Of a DNA stretch of 15,322 nt, positions 1-7,030 are shown piece after piece. The translations under genes were made by a program, and so were the position numbers. Below the pieces are notes generated by a model that saw nothing but the letters and a program-made list of their open reading frames with translations, searched no databases and was not told the DNA's origin. The first letter of the stretch is position 1; the number at the start of each line of letters is the position of its first letter. Origin of the DNA: Euryarchaeota archaeon RBG_13_57_23 (GTDB lineage: Archaea; Thermoplasmatota; Thermoplasmata; UBA10834); assembly GCA_001800675.1 (NCBI GenBank), contig MGVW01000016.1:56348-71669 (forward strand). The letters run 5' to 3'.

Positions 1-279
1 CTTCATCGCCTTCTCGACCCTCTTGGGGAGTTTCGCGGTCTTCACGAGGTAGTAGAGCGTGAAATTGCCCGCGAGGCTAGCTGTGCTCGCGACCAGCACG
101 ACCGCCGCACCCCACCAGAACGAAGTCGCGTGCGCACCGAATATGAACACCATCCACGCCTCGGGAAGCGTCGGGAACGCAGTGCCGTCTATCCAGATGA
201 TGACCGCTATCGCCAAGAGCATTCCCGCATCGCCCATGTCAGCGAACAGGTCGATGATGTCTTGCCCGATGCCGATCAA
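1..279 (-). CDS. DedA/VTT-like integral membrane protein, N-terminal fragment
   Basis: The open frame runs off the left edge, giving 93 codons. It starts at TTG (279-277), which overlaps the TGA of the glycosyltransferase upstream (278-276). A GGAGG Shine-Dalgarno lies 8 nt before that TTG, which favours it over the internal ATG near residue 18. The protein begins with a short amphipathic stretch, then two hydrophobic segments (roughly residues 20-50 and 55-80). Between them is an acidic/proline-rich motif, IDGTAFPTLPEAW, resembling the re-entrant loop of DedA/VTT (SNARE-associated) proteins, which act in lipid or small-molecule transport in the cytoplasmic membrane. The family call is inference from this fragment; other small membrane families remain possible. 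Stop-start overlap with the glycosyltransferase implies co-transcription and translational coupling, perhaps in lipid or glycan metabolism. Confidence 0.7.
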   Translation of the reverse strand, partial: MIGIGQDIIDLFADMGDAGMLLAIAVIIWIDGTAFPTLPEAWMVFIFGAHATSFWWGAAVVLVASTASLAGNFTLYYLVKTAKLPKRVEKAMK

Positions 280-1316
280 TGGATCGGCCTCCCATCTGTC
301 AACGATTCGTACAACTCCTTCAGCATCAGGGCCGTCTTCTTGATGTCGTGCTCCTCTGCAAGCGCTGCGGCGCCCGAGACCATCTTCCTGCGGAGGGGCT
401 CGTCGTCCAGCATCATCCTGAGCTTCTCGACGAACTCTTCGTCTGACCGGGCCTTAAGACAGTGCATCCCGTCTCGGACCCACTCATCGTAGACCGGGAT
501 GTCTCTGATGAGTAAGGGGCAGCCGCAGCTGGCTGCTTCGAGCATCACATTGCCGTAGCTCTCGGCCTTTGTGGGGAACACGAATACATCAGCAGCGGAA
601 TACACTCCGATGATCTCCTCGAACGGCACATGACCTGGGAAAACAACGTTCCCCGGCGGAGTCTTGTCAAGTGCATCCTCCAGGAGCGCCTCAGAGGCAC
701 CGACCCAGACGAACTTCACGTCCTTCCTGTCCGAGAACCTCGACGCCATGTTCACGAAGGTGTCGACCCCCTTTCGAGGTATCCTCAAGCCGACGCTCAG
801 CACGAGCTTGTCGGATTTCGAGATGCCCAGGCTCTCCCTGAACCTCGCTCCGCGGGCTTCGTCCCTGATGAAGACGCTCCGGCTGATTCCGTTTGGTATT
901 ACCTTGAAAGGCCCCTTGACTCCGTCCTTCGCGAGCGACTTGGCCACATAGGGCGTCGCGCCGACCACGACGGTGCCCATGTTGTAGAACCTGACGGAGT
1001 ACTCCCTCACGAAAGGATAGATCAAGGAACCTCCGACGAATCCTCCCTTGACCAGCTCGGGCAGGTGACGCCCATGGACGATCAGCGGCTTGCCCGCCCT
1101 TCTCCATCTCATCGCCCAGTAGAACGAATCAGGCAGAGGGCTGTGCAGGTGCAGGACATCGTGGGCCATGCTGGGCTTGTTGAGTGTGACGTTCACGCCA
1201 ACCTTCTCCAGCTCCTTGATGACCATCGGCACATTGGTGCCCATTCCCCCGGGGTTCTTGAACGGGATGATGGACCTGTATCTCTCGAGCTCGGTCATCA
1301 TGCAGACAGATACCAT
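276..1316 (-). CDS. Glycosyltransferase family 4 (GT-B fold)
   Basis: This is a 346-residue GT-B glycosyltransferase that probably transfers a sugar from a nucleotide-sugar donor to a lipid or glycan acceptor at the inner membrane face. The N-terminal strand (MVSVCMMTE) is followed by the glycine-rich acceptor-side loop NPGGMGTN. The C-terminal donor domain shows VIPNGI (about 140-145), GLRIPRKG (about 177-184) and the GT4 E-x7-E motif, AESYGNVMLEA (Glu about 252 and 260). The frame is open up to an ATG at 1382, but that ATG lies only about 15 nt from a TATA box at 1392-1402, upstream of the expected transcription start. The ATG at 1316 also puts beta-strand 1 at the N-terminus as usual for the family, so it is preferred. 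The acceptor is unknown. The DedA-like gene overlaps its 3' end. Confidence 0.9.
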   Translation of the reverse strand: MVSVCMMTELERYRSIIPFKNPGGMGTNVPMVIKELEKVGVNVTLNKPSMAHDVLHLHSPLPDSFYWAMRWRRAGKPLIVHGRHLPELVKGGFVGGSLIYPFVREYSVRFYNMGTVVVGATPYVAKSLAKDGVKGPFKVIPNGISRSVFIRDEARGARFRESLGISKSDKLVLSVGLRIPRKGVDTFVNMASRFSDRKDVKFVWVGASEALLEDALDKTPPGNVVFPGHVPFEEIIGVYSAADVFVFPTKAESYGNVMLEAASCGCPLLIRDIPVYDEWVRDGMHCLKARSDEEFVEKLRMMLDDEPLRRKMVSGAAALAEEHDIKKTALMLKELYESLTDGRPIH

Positions 1317-1391
1317 GCAGTCACCATGAGCGCAGGCTGTCGGAAGAGAGCTGAAGAAACCCTCTAGCCTCTTCGCGAGCATGAGCCTATA

Positions 1392-1402
1392 CCGATATAT
1401 AA
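1392..1402 (-). promoter_or_regulatory. TATA box for the glycosyltransferase
   Basis: Reading the minus strand, TTATATATCGG gives an archaeal TATA element. A start about 26 nt downstream (near 1372) would leave a leader of about 55 nt before the ATG at 1316. It lies back to back with the promoter of the divergent EamA gene. Confidence 0.5.
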
Positions 1403-1463
1403 CTAGTCTGCTCGGCCAAGAAGTCCAATCCTGGCCATGCCAGAAATTAGTGCTCCGGATATG

Positions 1464-1471
1464 TATTTATA
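1464..1471 (+). promoter_or_regulatory. TATA box for the EamA transporter
   Basis: TATTTATA predicts transcription from about 1494. A TGGAG ribosome binding site (1496-1500) then sits 9 nt before the ATG at 1510. This decides the start in favour of 1510 over the more upstream in-frame ATG at 1381. Confidence 0.6.
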
Positions 1472-1509
1472 CGGTTCCAATCTTCGCTCGCGCCGTGGAG
1501 CGGAAAATC

Positions 1510-1941
1510 ATGGCCTCTCCGGCATTGTTGTTCGCCCTCGGCACATTCTTCCTGTGGGGGACTACGAACCTACTAGTTGGCTACGGCGAGAAGAATCTAG
1601 GGATAGATGCGCAGGTATTCACCGCCATCATGTGGGTCTCGATGGGGGCGCTCGGCGTTGGGCTGCTCGCCTACCTATGGCTGACCGGGAAGGAGATCCA
1701 GTGGGAGATGAAGTTGCTCTACCCCATTGCTGCTGGACTGTTCCTAGGCATTGGCATCCTGTCATTCGTGTATGCGATGTCTCATGATGACATGAGCACC
1801 GGCGCCACGGCGGCGATAGCGACCTGTAACGCAGTGTTCACGGCGACGCTCGCGTTCGTCCTGCTCAAGGAGGACCTCTCGCTTAGGCAGTGGGCGGGCA
1901 TAGGCACCGTCGTACTAGGAATAATCCTGCTCAGGGTTTGA
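1510..1941 (+). CDS. EamA/DMT-family transporter, single-domain (half-size)
   Basis: A 143-residue hydrophobic protein with about five transmembrane segments (roughly 3-24, 33-58, 68-90, 97-119 and 126-142). Features of one EamA repeat are visible: an N-terminal FFLWGTTN segment, and a C-terminal block in which a helix rich in small residues (TGATAAIATCNAVFTATLAF) is followed by LLKEDLSLRQWAGIGTVVLGIILL, the conserved end of an EamA domain. Full-size drug/metabolite transporters carry two such repeats in about 300 residues, so this protein probably works as a dimer like other half-size members. The substrate cannot be told from the sequence. It is transcribed divergently from the glycosyltransferase, and its stop lies 4 nt from the convergent stop of hutI. 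Confidence 0.85.
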   Translation: MASPALLFALGTFFLWGTTNLLVGYGEKNLGIDAQVFTAIMWVSMGALGVGLLAYLWLTGKEIQWEMKLLYPIAAGLFLGIGILSFVYAMSHDDMSTGATAAIATCNAVFTATLAFVLLKEDLSLRQWAGIGTVVLGIILLRV

Positions 1942-1945
1942 ACGG

Positions 1946-3187
1946 CTACCGCTCCCAGACCGAACGGCCGTCCTTGATCACCAGAGACACCTGGTTCGTG
2001 CCGAACTTATAGGGTATGTGAGCGTAGGTCGGGATGTCCAGCATGATCACATCGGCCCTCTTGCCCTGCTCAATAGATCCGACCTTCCTTTCTAGCCCGA
2101 GGGCCGCGGCCGCGTTGATTGTGGCTGCCGTGATCGCCTCCGCAGGCGTCATACGCATCTTGTGACATGCCAGGCTGATCGTGAACTGCATCGACTCGTT
2201 CCAGCAGTTGGGATTGAGGTCGGTTCCGAGCGCGATCGGGACGCCGAGGTCGATCAGTCGACGGCCGTCGGCGTAGTCCTTCGACATCGATGAGAATGGC
2301 GTTCCTGGCAGCAGCACCCCGATGGTGTCCCTCCTGGCCATCGCCATGATGCCGTCATCGGATGGCTTGCCGAGGTGATCTGCCGAAATTGCGCCCACCT
2401 CCGCCGCCAATTGTGCGCCGCCAGAATTCGAGAACTCGTCCGCGTGCACCTTGAGTCCCATGCCGAACCCTTTCGCCGCGAGAAGGAGCTTTCTCGATTG
2501 CTGAACGTTGAAAATCCCCTTCTCGCAGAACACATCGCAGAACTCCGCCAATTTGCGCCTGGCGATTTCAGGCAGCACCTCGACCACCATGAAATCCACA
2601 TAGGCGTCTCCGTCGCCCTTGAACTCGGGAGGCACGACATGCGCCCCGAGATAGGTAGGCACGAGAGATACTGGGTACTCGTCGTCGAGCCGCTTGATGG
2701 TCTCCAGCATCCGTATCTCGACATCCTTGTCCAGCCCGTACCCCGACTTCGCCTCGACGGTCGTGGACCCGTGGACCAGCATCGACTCCAGGCGCTTCGC
2801 GCTCTGCCGGAAGAGGTCCTGCGGGGAGGAGTCTCGCGTGTCCCGAACGGTCCTGAGGATCCCGCCACCTCCCTCGAGTATCTCCATGTAGCTCTTGCCC
2901 TTCGCCTTGAGCTCGAGCTCGAACTCACGAGAGCCGGCATAGACCAGATGAGTGTGAGGGTCGACTAATCCTGGCATCACGACCTTGCCGCTCGCGTCGA
3001 TCCTCTCGATGCCCGTTGAGTTGTGCTCCCTGAGGATCGACTCCGTCTTGCCCACATCGAGTATGACGCCATCGGATATGGCCACAGCTCCGTCTTGCAC
3101 TATTGAAAGGTCCGACATCTCGGCTTTCGCCCTAGCCCTCCGTGGACCTTTCAGAGTCACGAGCTCCGATGCGTGCAGTATCAACAT
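1946..3187 (-). CDS. hutI: Imidazolonepropionase (histidine degradation)
   Basis: A 413-residue metal-dependent amidohydrolase that opens 4-imidazolone-5-propanoate to N-formimino-L-glutamate, the third step of histidine breakdown in the cytoplasm. Family landmarks are present. They are the N-terminal metal motif VDPHTHLVYAGSRE (the two His near residues 78 and 80), EAKSGYGL, the HADEF motif with metal/catalytic His and Glu, and GTDLNPN with the conserved Asp. The C-terminus returns to the small beta-sandwich (RADVIMLDIP). An in-frame TTG lies 12 nt upstream at 3199; neither start has a good Shine-Dalgarno, and ATG is chosen by codon preference. A TATA box at 3231-3237 would give a very short leader. 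No hutH, hutU or hutG lies in the window, so the gene is isolated here. Confidence 0.95.
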   Translation of the reverse strand: MLILHASELVTLKGPRRARAKAEMSDLSIVQDGAVAISDGVILDVGKTESILREHNSTGIERIDASGKVVMPGLVDPHTHLVYAGSREFELELKAKGKSYMEILEGGGGILRTVRDTRDSSPQDLFRQSAKRLESMLVHGSTTVEAKSGYGLDKDVEIRMLETIKRLDDEYPVSLVPTYLGAHVVPPEFKGDGDAYVDFMVVEVLPEIARRKLAEFCDVFCEKGIFNVQQSRKLLLAAKGFGMGLKVHADEFSNSGGAQLAAEVGAISADHLGKPSDDGIMAMARRDTIGVLLPGTPFSSMSKDYADGRRLIDLGVPIALGTDLNPNCWNESMQFTISLACHKMRMTPAEAITAATINAAAALGLERKVGSIEQGKRADVIMLDIPTYAHIPYKFGTNQVSLVIKDGRSVWER

Positions 3188-3230
3188 GTCGTCTGCCAAT
3201 CCAACCGAACGCGATAATCGCCTTAGCTGT

Positions 3231-3237
3231 CTATAAA
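3231..3237 (-). promoter_or_regulatory. TATA box for hutI
   Basis: Minus-strand TTTATAG is about 26 nt upstream of position 3208. This implies a leader of about 10-20 nt before the TTG (3199) or ATG (3187) start. It lies in the short gap before the flippase stop codon. Confidence 0.5.
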
Positions 3238-3250
3238 CGAATCGAGCCCC

Positions 3251-4834
3251 TCACGAAGTCCGCTTCCCCAGGAGCTCGTCGGCGCAGTACTGTAAGGTGT
3301 CACGCGGGTTCAGCATCGACCTGAAGTACTTGTAGTCAGAGATCTCGAGTTCTCCGGTGAGATAAGAGACCACACCGTAGATTATGGCTGCCAAGACGGC
3401 GAGCAGTATCAGAGCCAGCCAGTCGACCGTGGGTATGAACAGCCAGTCTATCACGTACAGCAGGCCCACCATGATTATGGCATTGAGGACGTGCCTCACC
3501 GAATGCGAGTTGGGCTCGATCTTCGCGGTCCTCCAGACCATGTATCTCAGGACGATGAAGTAGTACGCTGACGATATCAGGATAGCCAGCGCAGCGCCCT
3601 GACCCTTGAGTCCGAAGGTCTCGACTCCAAACAGACTCTCAGGCACGAGCAGCAGCAACGCCAGCAGTTGAATGATGATCCCGCCGATGCCGACATAGAA
3701 GAGAGTGGAGTGTCTTCTGATGCCCGCGATTGCCGTTCGCAGGGGAAGCACAAGCGCGACAATGACCGCCGACAGGACGAGCACATCCATGGTCCTCACG
3801 GCCGCCGTGAACTCATGCGTGAGGATCTCGTCGAGTATCTGGGTGCCAAAGGTCAGATAGAAGGCCGCCGTCGGGATGACTATCAGGGAAATGTACCTCT
3901 CCGCCTGGTTGACAACATCCCAGCTCGCAGCGACATCTCTCCTTGTGAAGTAAGTCGTGACCGAGGGCAGGATGAGCGTAGCCACGGAGAGCGAGAACAC
4001 ACCCACGAATACTGCCATCTTCTGGACGCCGAAGTAAAGGCCCAGCTCGTAATCACCCCAGAAGTACCCGATGAGCACCTTGTCGAGGTACAGATCGACC
4101 ACTATGATGGCGGATATCGCGAACACCGGCGTCAGCGAGCGAATGTAACCCGCTATCGTCGCCCTGTCCGGCCAGCTGATCTTGACACGACTGAAAAGTA
4201 GCGCGACCAGGATCGATGAGGCGATTATTCCCGCGGCATACGACGACGCCAGGAGAGCGGCTCCTTCAGAGCTCGATCGGAATCCCGATGTTGCGAAATA
4301 GATGATGAACGACACGCGGACCACGAGTTCGAGCAGGGACGGGATTTGGACCTTGGCGACAGCGCCCATGCCCTCGAAGGTGTGCGTTGCGACCTGGCTG
4401 ATCCCCAGCAGCGTGTAGTAGACAAGGAACACCTTGAGGGAGTCGACGACCATGAATGTGCGAGGCATCTCGCCTCCGATGTTCGTCCGTTCCCACATCT
4501 CGATCAGGATGAATGTGGCTATCGCGAAGGTGGCAATGAGGACCAGTCGTATCGACGCATAGGCTCCGACGCACTGGCCGACGTCGCCCCCAGCTCTGAT
4601 GCGGTGGACGTGGACTGAGCCGACTCCGAAGTCCGACAGGAAGCTGAGGAGCCCGACAGCGGCCAGAGCGTACCCGAGTATGCCGAGGGTGCTCGGACCC
4701 ATGTTCTGGGCGATGAAAATGAACCCTGCCGTGCTGAGAATGGCCCCGGCGACGCCGTTAATCACGGAGATGGTGGCTTTCGGGCTCATCAACCGGCGGT
4801 TGCAGCTCGCGTCCTGAGCGCCCTCTTCGGGCAT
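3251..4834 (-). CDS. Polysaccharide/oligosaccharide flippase (Wzx-like, MOP superfamily)
   Basis: A 527-residue polytopic membrane protein with about 12-14 hydrophobic helices and short loops. That is the size and layout of RfbX/Wzx-type flippases, which move lipid-linked sugars across the cytoplasmic membrane. The start of the membrane domain is typical: ATISVINGVAGAILSTAGFIFIAQNMGPSTLGILGYA contains the first helix and the conserved N-x-MGPSTLG turn after it. The C-terminal tail (ISDYKYFRSMLNPRDTLQYC) is cytosolic. The ATG at 4834 lies about 27 nt from the centre of a TATA box, so the message is probably leaderless; an internal ATG at 4789 is possible but less favoured. Its natural partners would be glycosyltransferases like the one at 276-1316, though the two are not in one operon. 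Confidence 0.85.
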   Translation of the reverse strand: MPEEGAQDASCNRRLMSPKATISVINGVAGAILSTAGFIFIAQNMGPSTLGILGYALAAVGLLSFLSDFGVGSVHVHRIRAGGDVGQCVGAYASIRLVLIATFAIATFILIEMWERTNIGGEMPRTFMVVDSLKVFLVYYTLLGISQVATHTFEGMGAVAKVQIPSLLELVVRVSFIIYFATSGFRSSSEGAALLASSYAAGIIASSILVALLFSRVKISWPDRATIAGYIRSLTPVFAISAIIVVDLYLDKVLIGYFWGDYELGLYFGVQKMAVFVGVFSLSVATLILPSVTTYFTRRDVAASWDVVNQAERYISLIVIPTAAFYLTFGTQILDEILTHEFTAAVRTMDVLVLSAVIVALVLPLRTAIAGIRRHSTLFYVGIGGIIIQLLALLLLVPESLFGVETFGLKGQGAALAILISSAYYFIVLRYMVWRTAKIEPNSHSVRHVLNAIIMVGLLYVIDWLFIPTVDWLALILLAVLAAIIYGVVSYLTGELEISDYKYFRSMLNPRDTLQYCADELLGKRTS

Positions 4835-4845
4835 GGTCCCTTAAC

Positions 4846-4861
4846 ATATTGATGTCAATAT
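4846..4861. promoter_or_regulatory. Perfect 16-nt palindrome overlapping the flippase promoter
   Basis: ATATTGATGTCAATAT has 7-nt arms around TG. It overlaps the downstream edge of the minus-strand TATA element TTTAATATTG (4865-4856) and ends about 12 nt before the flippase ATG. A dimeric helix-turn-helix regulator bound here would cover the promoter, so an operator is the simplest reading; that role is inference. Confidence 0.45.
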
Positions 4862-4865
4862 TAAA
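4856..4865 (-). promoter_or_regulatory. TATA box for the flippase (leaderless transcript)
   Basis: Minus-strand TTTAATATTG is centred about 27 nt from the A of the ATG at 4834. That matches the spacing of an archaeal TATA box to a leaderless start. Confidence 0.55.
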
Positions 4866-4959
4866 CTACTGGTCAAGTACTCGAGAAACCGGCCGGACGG
4901 ATATTGGATCCTTGATGAGATTATCTTCATCCAATGGCAGACAATACGGGTCATGAGGC

Positions 4960-4967
4960 GGAGGTGA
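4960..4967 (+). promoter_or_regulatory. Ribosome binding site fixing a TTG start
   Basis: GGAGGTGA is a full-length anti-16S match. It is followed by one base and then TTG at 4969; the GGAGG core lies 4 nt away. The ATG at 4953 upstream runs straight into a TGA, so TTG is the only reasonable start. Confidence 0.7.
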
Positions 4968-4968
4968 C

Positions 4969-5664
4969 TTGAACATCGAAGCGCCATCCAGTGCTCACGG
5001 CGATGTGGCCTTCCGGAGCTATCGTCCGAGCGACCTGACGGTGTGCGGGCGCATCGCAAAGGAGGCGTTCCCCTACGGAAGAGGCTCCGAGAGAGAGAAT
5101 TCGAGCAAATGGACCATGGAGGGATACATCGAGTCGTCCCTCCTGTACTCCACATGGTCAGAGGTCGCATGCGTTGGCGATGAGGTTGTGGGGTTTCTAT
5201 TCGGCAGGATCGAGAAGACCTGGAAGGGACGGAATCGGTTCAGGCCTCTCATCACCGAGCTTGCCATGACTGCCAGGTTCCTTCTGAGGGACCCGCTCAT
5301 GCTCGCAAGATCACTCGGGCTGATGTGGAACGTCTGGATCACGGAGGCGAAGCTCGCAGAACATCGACCAGAGAGCGATGCGGAGATCGAACTGCTGATA
5401 GTCGATTCGCGGCACAGGGGAAAGGGCATCGGGAAGCAGCTGGTAGATAGGTTTCTCGGAGCGGCAAAGAACGCTGGGGCACGAGTCGCGACCCTCTACA
5501 CCGAAGACCTGCAGAGCAACTACCGGTTCTACGAGAGTTACGGGTTCAAGAGAGTCGCCACGTTCTATGACGATGTGACGTCGTACTTCGCGGGCAAGCC
5601 CTCGACGGCCATCATCTACGCTCTTGACTTGAAGCGATCAGAGGCTCCAGAGCGTCCCCGCTGA
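4969..5664 (+). CDS. GNAT-family N-acetyltransferase with helical insertion
   Basis: A 231-residue acetyl-CoA-dependent N-acyltransferase. The start of the fold (VAFRSYRPSDLTVCGRIAKEAF) is typical. Motif A is clear: the strand IELLIVDSRHRGKGIGKQLV (about 140-159) contains R-x-R-G-x-G-x-G for pyrophosphate binding. It is followed by strand VATLYTED (173-180) and motif B, NYRFYESYGFKRV (184-196). The protein is longer than the usual 150-180 residues because a mostly helical stretch of about 45 residues (roughly 84-130) sits between the early strands and motif A. The substrate is unknown. Translation starts at TTG with a strong GGAGGTGA. The last 53 nt overlap the convergent PD40 gene. Confidence 0.9.
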   Translation: MNIEAPSSAHGDVAFRSYRPSDLTVCGRIAKEAFPYGRGSERENSSKWTMEGYIESSLLYSTWSEVACVGDEVVGFLFGRIEKTWKGRNRFRPLITELAMTARFLLRDPLMLARSLGLMWNVWITEAKLAEHRPESDAEIELLIVDSRHRGKGIGKQLVDRFLGAAKNAGARVATLYTEDLQSNYRFYESYGFKRVATFYDDVTSYFAGKPSTAIIYALDLKRSEAPERPR

Positions 5665-6694
5665 ACACAAGCGCGGAGGTCCCTGAACTCTCGCCTTCTG
5701 CCGATCCGGAGGCTGACCGCGAGCTGGATTTGTGATATGCGACGTAAATGTCTGCCTCCAGCATAGTCGTCAGGTTCTGTGAGAAGTAGTGGTGCACGAA
5801 GTACAGGTTGCCCTCCGAATCCATCGTGCATTCTCCCGCGAAGTTGGACAACACCTCCACGGCTGGGTCCCATTCTGAGCCGTTCTTGATGCACCTGAAG
5901 ATGGCCGGTCCCGGATACCCCAGCTTGCTCGTCCCAGTGTACCAGAGTTCGCCTCCGTCCTGGGTCAGGAAGGGATAGCCTTCGGTCGAATCGGTGTTCA
6001 CATCTGGGACCTTCACAGGTTGCGACCACCCACCTGCGACTCTGTTGGTGGTCCAGAGGTCCATGTTCTCTCCGTAGTCCAAGTTGCCGGTGTGGAAGTA
6101 AATCGTGTTCCCATCGGCCGTGAGATGGAACTCGCCTATGTCGTAGTCCACGTTCAGTTGCGACCCAGCGTTCTCCACGTCGCCCCATTCACCGTCTTCA
6201 TACTGTGCAGTATAGATATCGATCTCTTCGTAGTTGCCCGTGCGGATCGAAGCGAACCACAGGGTATCCCCAAGGACGAATTCTGCCCCATCGAGCGCGA
6301 CGTCGTCATTCAGGATGATCCTCTCGGGCTCAGTCCAGACGCCGCCCACCTTCTGCGACCACCAGATGCCGGTCACTTTGTCCAGGAGCTGCTTCTCCGC
6401 GGGAACTCTCACATCGGGTGTGAAGAAAAAGAAGAACCTGTTCCCGTCGGGCGTGATGAATGGTGAGTCCTCGGCACCCGCGGTGTTGATCGGGCCCGTC
6501 ATTGGTACGGGGTCTTCCCAGTCATCCAGGTGCAGGACCGGCTTGAAGTAGTCCGTGGCGGGGGTCCCCTTCGCGACATCGTCAGGGATCACATCGCTCC
6601 TGAGTGGAACCTCGGGCTCAGAGTCCATAGAGCCCAGAATGCCTGCAATCAGGAGAACCACGACCAATACCACGACCACTACTATCGCTATCAA
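5612..6694 (-). CDS. Membrane-anchored PD40 (TolB-like) beta-propeller protein
   Basis: A 360-residue protein. One N-terminal hydrophobic segment (1-21, almost all Val/Leu/Ile) acts as a signal anchor, and an extracytoplasmic domain follows. At least five PD40-type blade motifs are visible, of the form 'SPF-x-TPDGN-x-FFF': near residues 75-91, 136-150, 187-201, 238-253 and 287-301. Such propellers bind ligands or proteins on the cell surface; no enzyme motif is seen. Residues 322-360 are Ser-rich low complexity, and the last 17 lie antisense to the GNAT gene. The start is TTG at 6694 preceded by GGAAGGG at very short spacing. An ATG at 6719 with a better N-terminus is out of frame by one base (see findings), so the 5' end may be frameshifted. 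Confidence 0.8.
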   Translation of the reverse strand: MIAIVVVVVLVVVLLIAGILGSMDSEPEVPLRSDVIPDDVAKGTPATDYFKPVLHLDDWEDPVPMTGPINTAGAEDSPFITPDGNRFFFFFTPDVRVPAEKQLLDKVTGIWWSQKVGGVWTEPERIILNDDVALDGAEFVLGDTLWFASIRTGNYEEIDIYTAQYEDGEWGDVENAGSQLNVDYDIGEFHLTADGNTIYFHTGNLDYGENMDLWTTNRVAGGWSQPVKVPDVNTDSTEGYPFLTQDGGELWYTGTSKLGYPGPAIFRCIKNGSEWDPAVEVLSNFAGECTMDSEGNLYFVHHYFSQNLTTMLEADIYVAYHKSSSRSASGSAEGESSGTSALVFSGDALEPLIASSQERR

Positions 6695-6760
6695 TCCCTT
6701 CCTAGACAGAAAACCACATCCTATCGAGCCGTGCCCGACCCGGCCAAGGATGGTGTTCTT

Positions 6761-6770
6761 CCATATTAGG
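6761..6770 (-). promoter_or_regulatory. Probable TATA box for the PD40 gene
   Basis: Minus-strand CCTAATATGG would place transcription start near 6740. That allows either the ATG at 6719 (frameshifted version) or the TTG at 6694. Sequence match is moderate. Confidence 0.35.
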
Positions 6771-6797
6771 GGCTTTCCAAGGGGTCAGCCAGACGAA

Positions 6798-6806
6798 AAT
6801 TATTTG
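6798..6806 (+). promoter_or_regulatory. TATA box of an interrupted gene
   Basis: AATTATTTG predicts transcription from about 6828. An AGGAGGT ribosome binding site (6843-6849) and tandem ATGs (6858, 6861) follow, a complete set of archaeal gene-start signals. Confidence 0.45.
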
Positions 6807-6857
6807 TATGCATGCTCGCATCAGCATCCCATTCGAACGAATAGGAGGTTCCCGGAA

Positions 6858-7001
6858 ATGATGTCCAGAATGGTTCTAGCAACTGCGCCGGGGACCGCAT
6901 GATTCTGCATAGCGACTCCGACGTTTGGCGAACATCGTGCCTACATTGCGGACGCTATCGACAACGACGAACTAGACGAACATGCGGTTCTGGTGCGTTA
7001 G
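6858..7001 (+). pseudogene. Remnant 5' end of an unidentified gene, broken by TGA after 14 codons
   Basis: Downstream of a TATA box and a strong AGGAGGT site, ATG opens a frame that ends at TGA (6900-6902) after 14 codons (MMSRMVLATAPGTA). The same frame then stays open for 32 more codons to TAG (6999-7001). This second part reads like real protein, with balanced charge and GC at third positions (ATPTFGEHRAYIADAID, then a short acidic end). The likeliest reading is the front of a gene inactivated by a nonsense change and truncated where the TnpB element begins. A short leader peptide is an alternative. The protein is not recognised. This is the main content of the 6695-7014 interval, which otherwise shows no gene. 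Confidence 0.3.
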
Positions 7002-7014
7002 CGGGTGGCGACCG

Positions 7015-7030
7015 TCAGGTCACTACCTGA
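7015..7030. repeat. Hairpin at the tnpB stop codon
   Basis: TCAGGT-CACT-ACCTGA is a perfect 6-bp stem with a 4-nt loop; the minus-strand arm contains the tnpB TGA. IS200/IS605 elements carry subterminal hairpins, and the guide RNA (omega RNA) of TnpB is made from this 3' end, so either role is possible. Confidence 0.4.

Noticed and set aside
2254..2940. Minus-strand 228-codon frame inside hutI
   Set aside because: It is a shifted frame of hutI with Ser/Arg-rich, domain-free sequence.
4908..4934. GATGA ... TCATC inverted repeat upstream of the GNAT gene
   Set aside because: The arms are only five bases long with a poor extension, within chance expectation for a region of this size.
6899..7030. 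Small plus-strand frame starting at an ATGA overlap, with a CLHCG motif
   Set aside because: It is dominated by CGA/AGA/ACA codons and AT-ending third positions, unlike the real genes; the overlapping frame reads more like protein.
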